Of a stretch of 7,155 bases of DNA, positions 6,618-7,155 are shown in pieces. Location of the stretch: the NCBI GenBank assembly GCA_947479995.1, contig CANKBT010000157.1, positions 1 through 7,155 of the forward strand, given 5' to 3'. The translations under genes and the position numbers were made by a program. Source of the stretch: Frankiaceae bacterium (GTDB lineage Bacteria > Actinomycetota > Actinomycetes > Mycobacteriales > SCTD01). The notes beneath the pieces are model-generated. The model was not told where the DNA came from and did no database searches. It saw only the letters and a program-made list of their open reading frames with translations. Position 1 is the first letter of the stretch, and each line of letters begins with the position of its first letter.

Positions 6618-6959
6618 ATGCCCCAGCAGTCCCGCGAGCCGCAGGTCGTCACCGTCACCACGGCGCGCCTGTCGCACACCGACGACATCGCCCTGCGGGA
6701 GAAGCGCTACATCCTCACGCAGGCCAGCCGCCTCGTCTGCGTCATCGCCGCGGTGGCCCTGCCGGTGCCGATGTGGGCCAAGCTGCTGTTCATCGTCGGC
6801 GCGGTGGCCCTGCCCTGGCTCGGCGTCGTGGCCGCCAACGCCGGCCCGACCGTCCAGCGCAGCAGGGAGACGGCGATCCGCACCGGCCTGGCCGAGACGC
6901 TGCCGTCCGACGAGCCGGTGCGCCTCGCGATCGAGCCCGGGCGCGTCGTCGACGGCTGA
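6618..6959 (+). CDS. Small two-helix membrane protein, DUF3099-like
   Basis: A 113-residue protein. VVTVTTARLSHTDDIALREKRY (about 10-31) is followed by two hydrophobic stretches, roughly 37-53 (ASRLVCVIAAVALPVPM) and 55-74 (AKLLFIVGAVALPWLGVVAA), then ANAGP and a short charged tail. From memory this is the layout of the actinobacterial DUF3099 family: a TxAxxSxxDDIAxRxxRY segment, a helical hairpin and a conserved ANAG. It has no signal peptide and should sit in the cytoplasmic membrane with both ends inside. The start is ATG 6618, directly before the conserved segment, with GAGAG upstream. The gene is divergent from alkB, with 76 nt between the two starts. Its role is unknown; nothing in the neighbours explains it. 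Confidence 0.85.
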   Translation: MPQQSREPQVVTVTTARLSHTDDIALREKRYILTQASRLVCVIAAVALPVPMWAKLLFIVGAVALPWLGVVAANAGPTVQRSRETAIRTGLAETLPSDEPVRLAIEPGRVVDG

Positions 6960-6970
6960 GCGCCGCCAGC

Positions 6971-7015
6971 TCCTGCCCCGCTCCCCGTTCCTGCCGCTCC
7001 CCCGGCTCCTGCCGC
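6971..7015 (+). repeat. Degenerate 18-bp tandem repeat
   Basis: TCCTGCC recurs at 6971, 6989 and 7007, exactly 18 nt apart; the first two units both continue with CGCTCCCC-like sequence, and the third runs into the GCAGTGATCAC element after TCCTGCCGC. About 2.5 copies, diverged. Confidence 0.55.
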
Positions 7016-7024
7016 AGTGATCAC
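7011..7024 (+). repeat. GCAGTGATC(A/G)C element, copy 1
   Basis: GCCGCAGTGATC (7011-7022) is repeated exactly at 7096-7107, 85 nt downstream. It contains the perfect palindrome GTGATCAC (7017-7024). Confidence 0.6.
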
Positions 7025-7098
7025 AGCGGAGCGCCCGGAGATCGCGCCGACGAGGGCCCGCCCGCGCGTCGACGCCCGGCAGGTCGGGCTCGGTCGCC

Positions 7099-7140
7099 GC
7101 AGTGATCGCCCGCGAGCCGCCCGCCCGTCGCGATCACTGC
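7099..7140. repeat. 11-bp perfect inverted repeat made of GCAGTGATCGC copies 2 and 3
   Basis: GCAGTGATCGC at 7099-7109 is the exact reverse complement of GCGATCACTGC at 7130-7140, with a 20-nt spacer. Together with copy 1 this makes three occurrences of one motif within 130 nt of non-coding DNA. It could fold as a hairpin, act as a paired protein site, or be a dispersed intergenic repeat. Confidence 0.75.
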
Positions 7141-7155
7141 ACGCACGAGGACGGC

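Larger units (their letters stand above)
6960..7155. other. Non-coding 3' region with tandem and inverted repeats
   Basis: No credible gene is visible in these 196 nt to the window edge. The first part is a C-rich degenerate 18-bp tandem (from 6971), followed by three GCAGTGATC(A/G)C elements. No clear intrinsic terminator with a U tract follows the DUF3099-like gene. Confidence 0.6.

Noticed and set aside
6707..7024. 105-codon - strand frame beginning in the GTGATCAC palindrome
   Set aside because: Gly/Ala/Thr-rich opening, antisense to a well-supported DUF3099-like gene.
5126..7105. Long + strand open frame of 659 codons over the transpeptidase, alkB and DUF3099-like genes
   Set aside because: No recognisable domain; the real genes in other frames have intact catalytic motifs.
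7087..7118. Inverted GGCTCG / CGAGCC pair within the repeat region
   Set aside because: Only 6 bp with a 20-nt gap in very GC-rich DNA, and it competes with the better 11-bp repeat.

Overview
The window is very GC-rich, with codons ending almost entirely in G or C, frequent GTG starts and actinobacterial families (a DUF7455-type zinc-ribbon protein, a DUF3099-type membrane protein, a TlrB/RlmA-like rRNA methyltransferase). It reads as chromosomal DNA of a free-living high-GC actinomycete. Genus cannot be fixed from the sequence. There are no tRNA or rRNA genes, CRISPR arrays, transposases or phage genes.

Layout, left to right. (1) 1-975, + strand: 3' part of a geranylgeranyl-reductase-family flavoprotein gene, cut by the window edge. 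(2) 884-2035, - strand: a class III CoA-transferase gene, convergent with (1) and overlapping its 3' end by 92 nt. (3) 2082-2285, + strand: a 67-residue Cys/His zinc-ribbon protein, divergent from (2) and followed by a strong 14-bp hairpin. (4) 2361-3173, - strand: an orphan ABC ATPase. (5) 3205-4044, + strand: a crotonase with the dienoyl-CoA isomerase acidic triad, divergent from (4) across only 31 nt. (6) 4041-4856, - strand: an RlmA/TlrB-type 23S rRNA guanine N1-methyltransferase. It shares a CTAG stop palindrome with (5), and its zinc finger lies upstream of the first ATG/GTG/TTG. (7) 4853-5827, - strand: an L,D-transpeptidase lipoprotein whose stop overlaps the start of (6). (8) 5921-6541, - strand: an AlkB-type dioxygenase. 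(9) 6618-6959, + strand: a small two-helix DUF3099-like membrane protein. (10) 6960-7155: non-coding sequence with a degenerate 18-bp tandem and three copies of a GCAGTGATC(A/G)C element, two forming an 11-bp inverted repeat.

The genes are mostly housekeeping or accessory metabolism: acyl-CoA handling (CoA-transferase, crotonase), envelope (transpeptidase, DUF3099), nucleic-acid repair and modification (AlkB, RlmA) and an isoprenoid-type reductase. They do not form one recognisable pathway. The clearest physical coupling is transpeptidase followed by methyltransferase, which overlap by 4 nt and are probably co-transcribed. The genome is tightly packed here: two convergent pairs overlap and the divergent gaps are 31-76 nt, suggesting compact and partly leaderless promoters. 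I found no convincing new multigene system. The items most worth checking are the methyltransferase start, its possible role in macrolide tolerance, and the GTGATC-type intergenic repeats.
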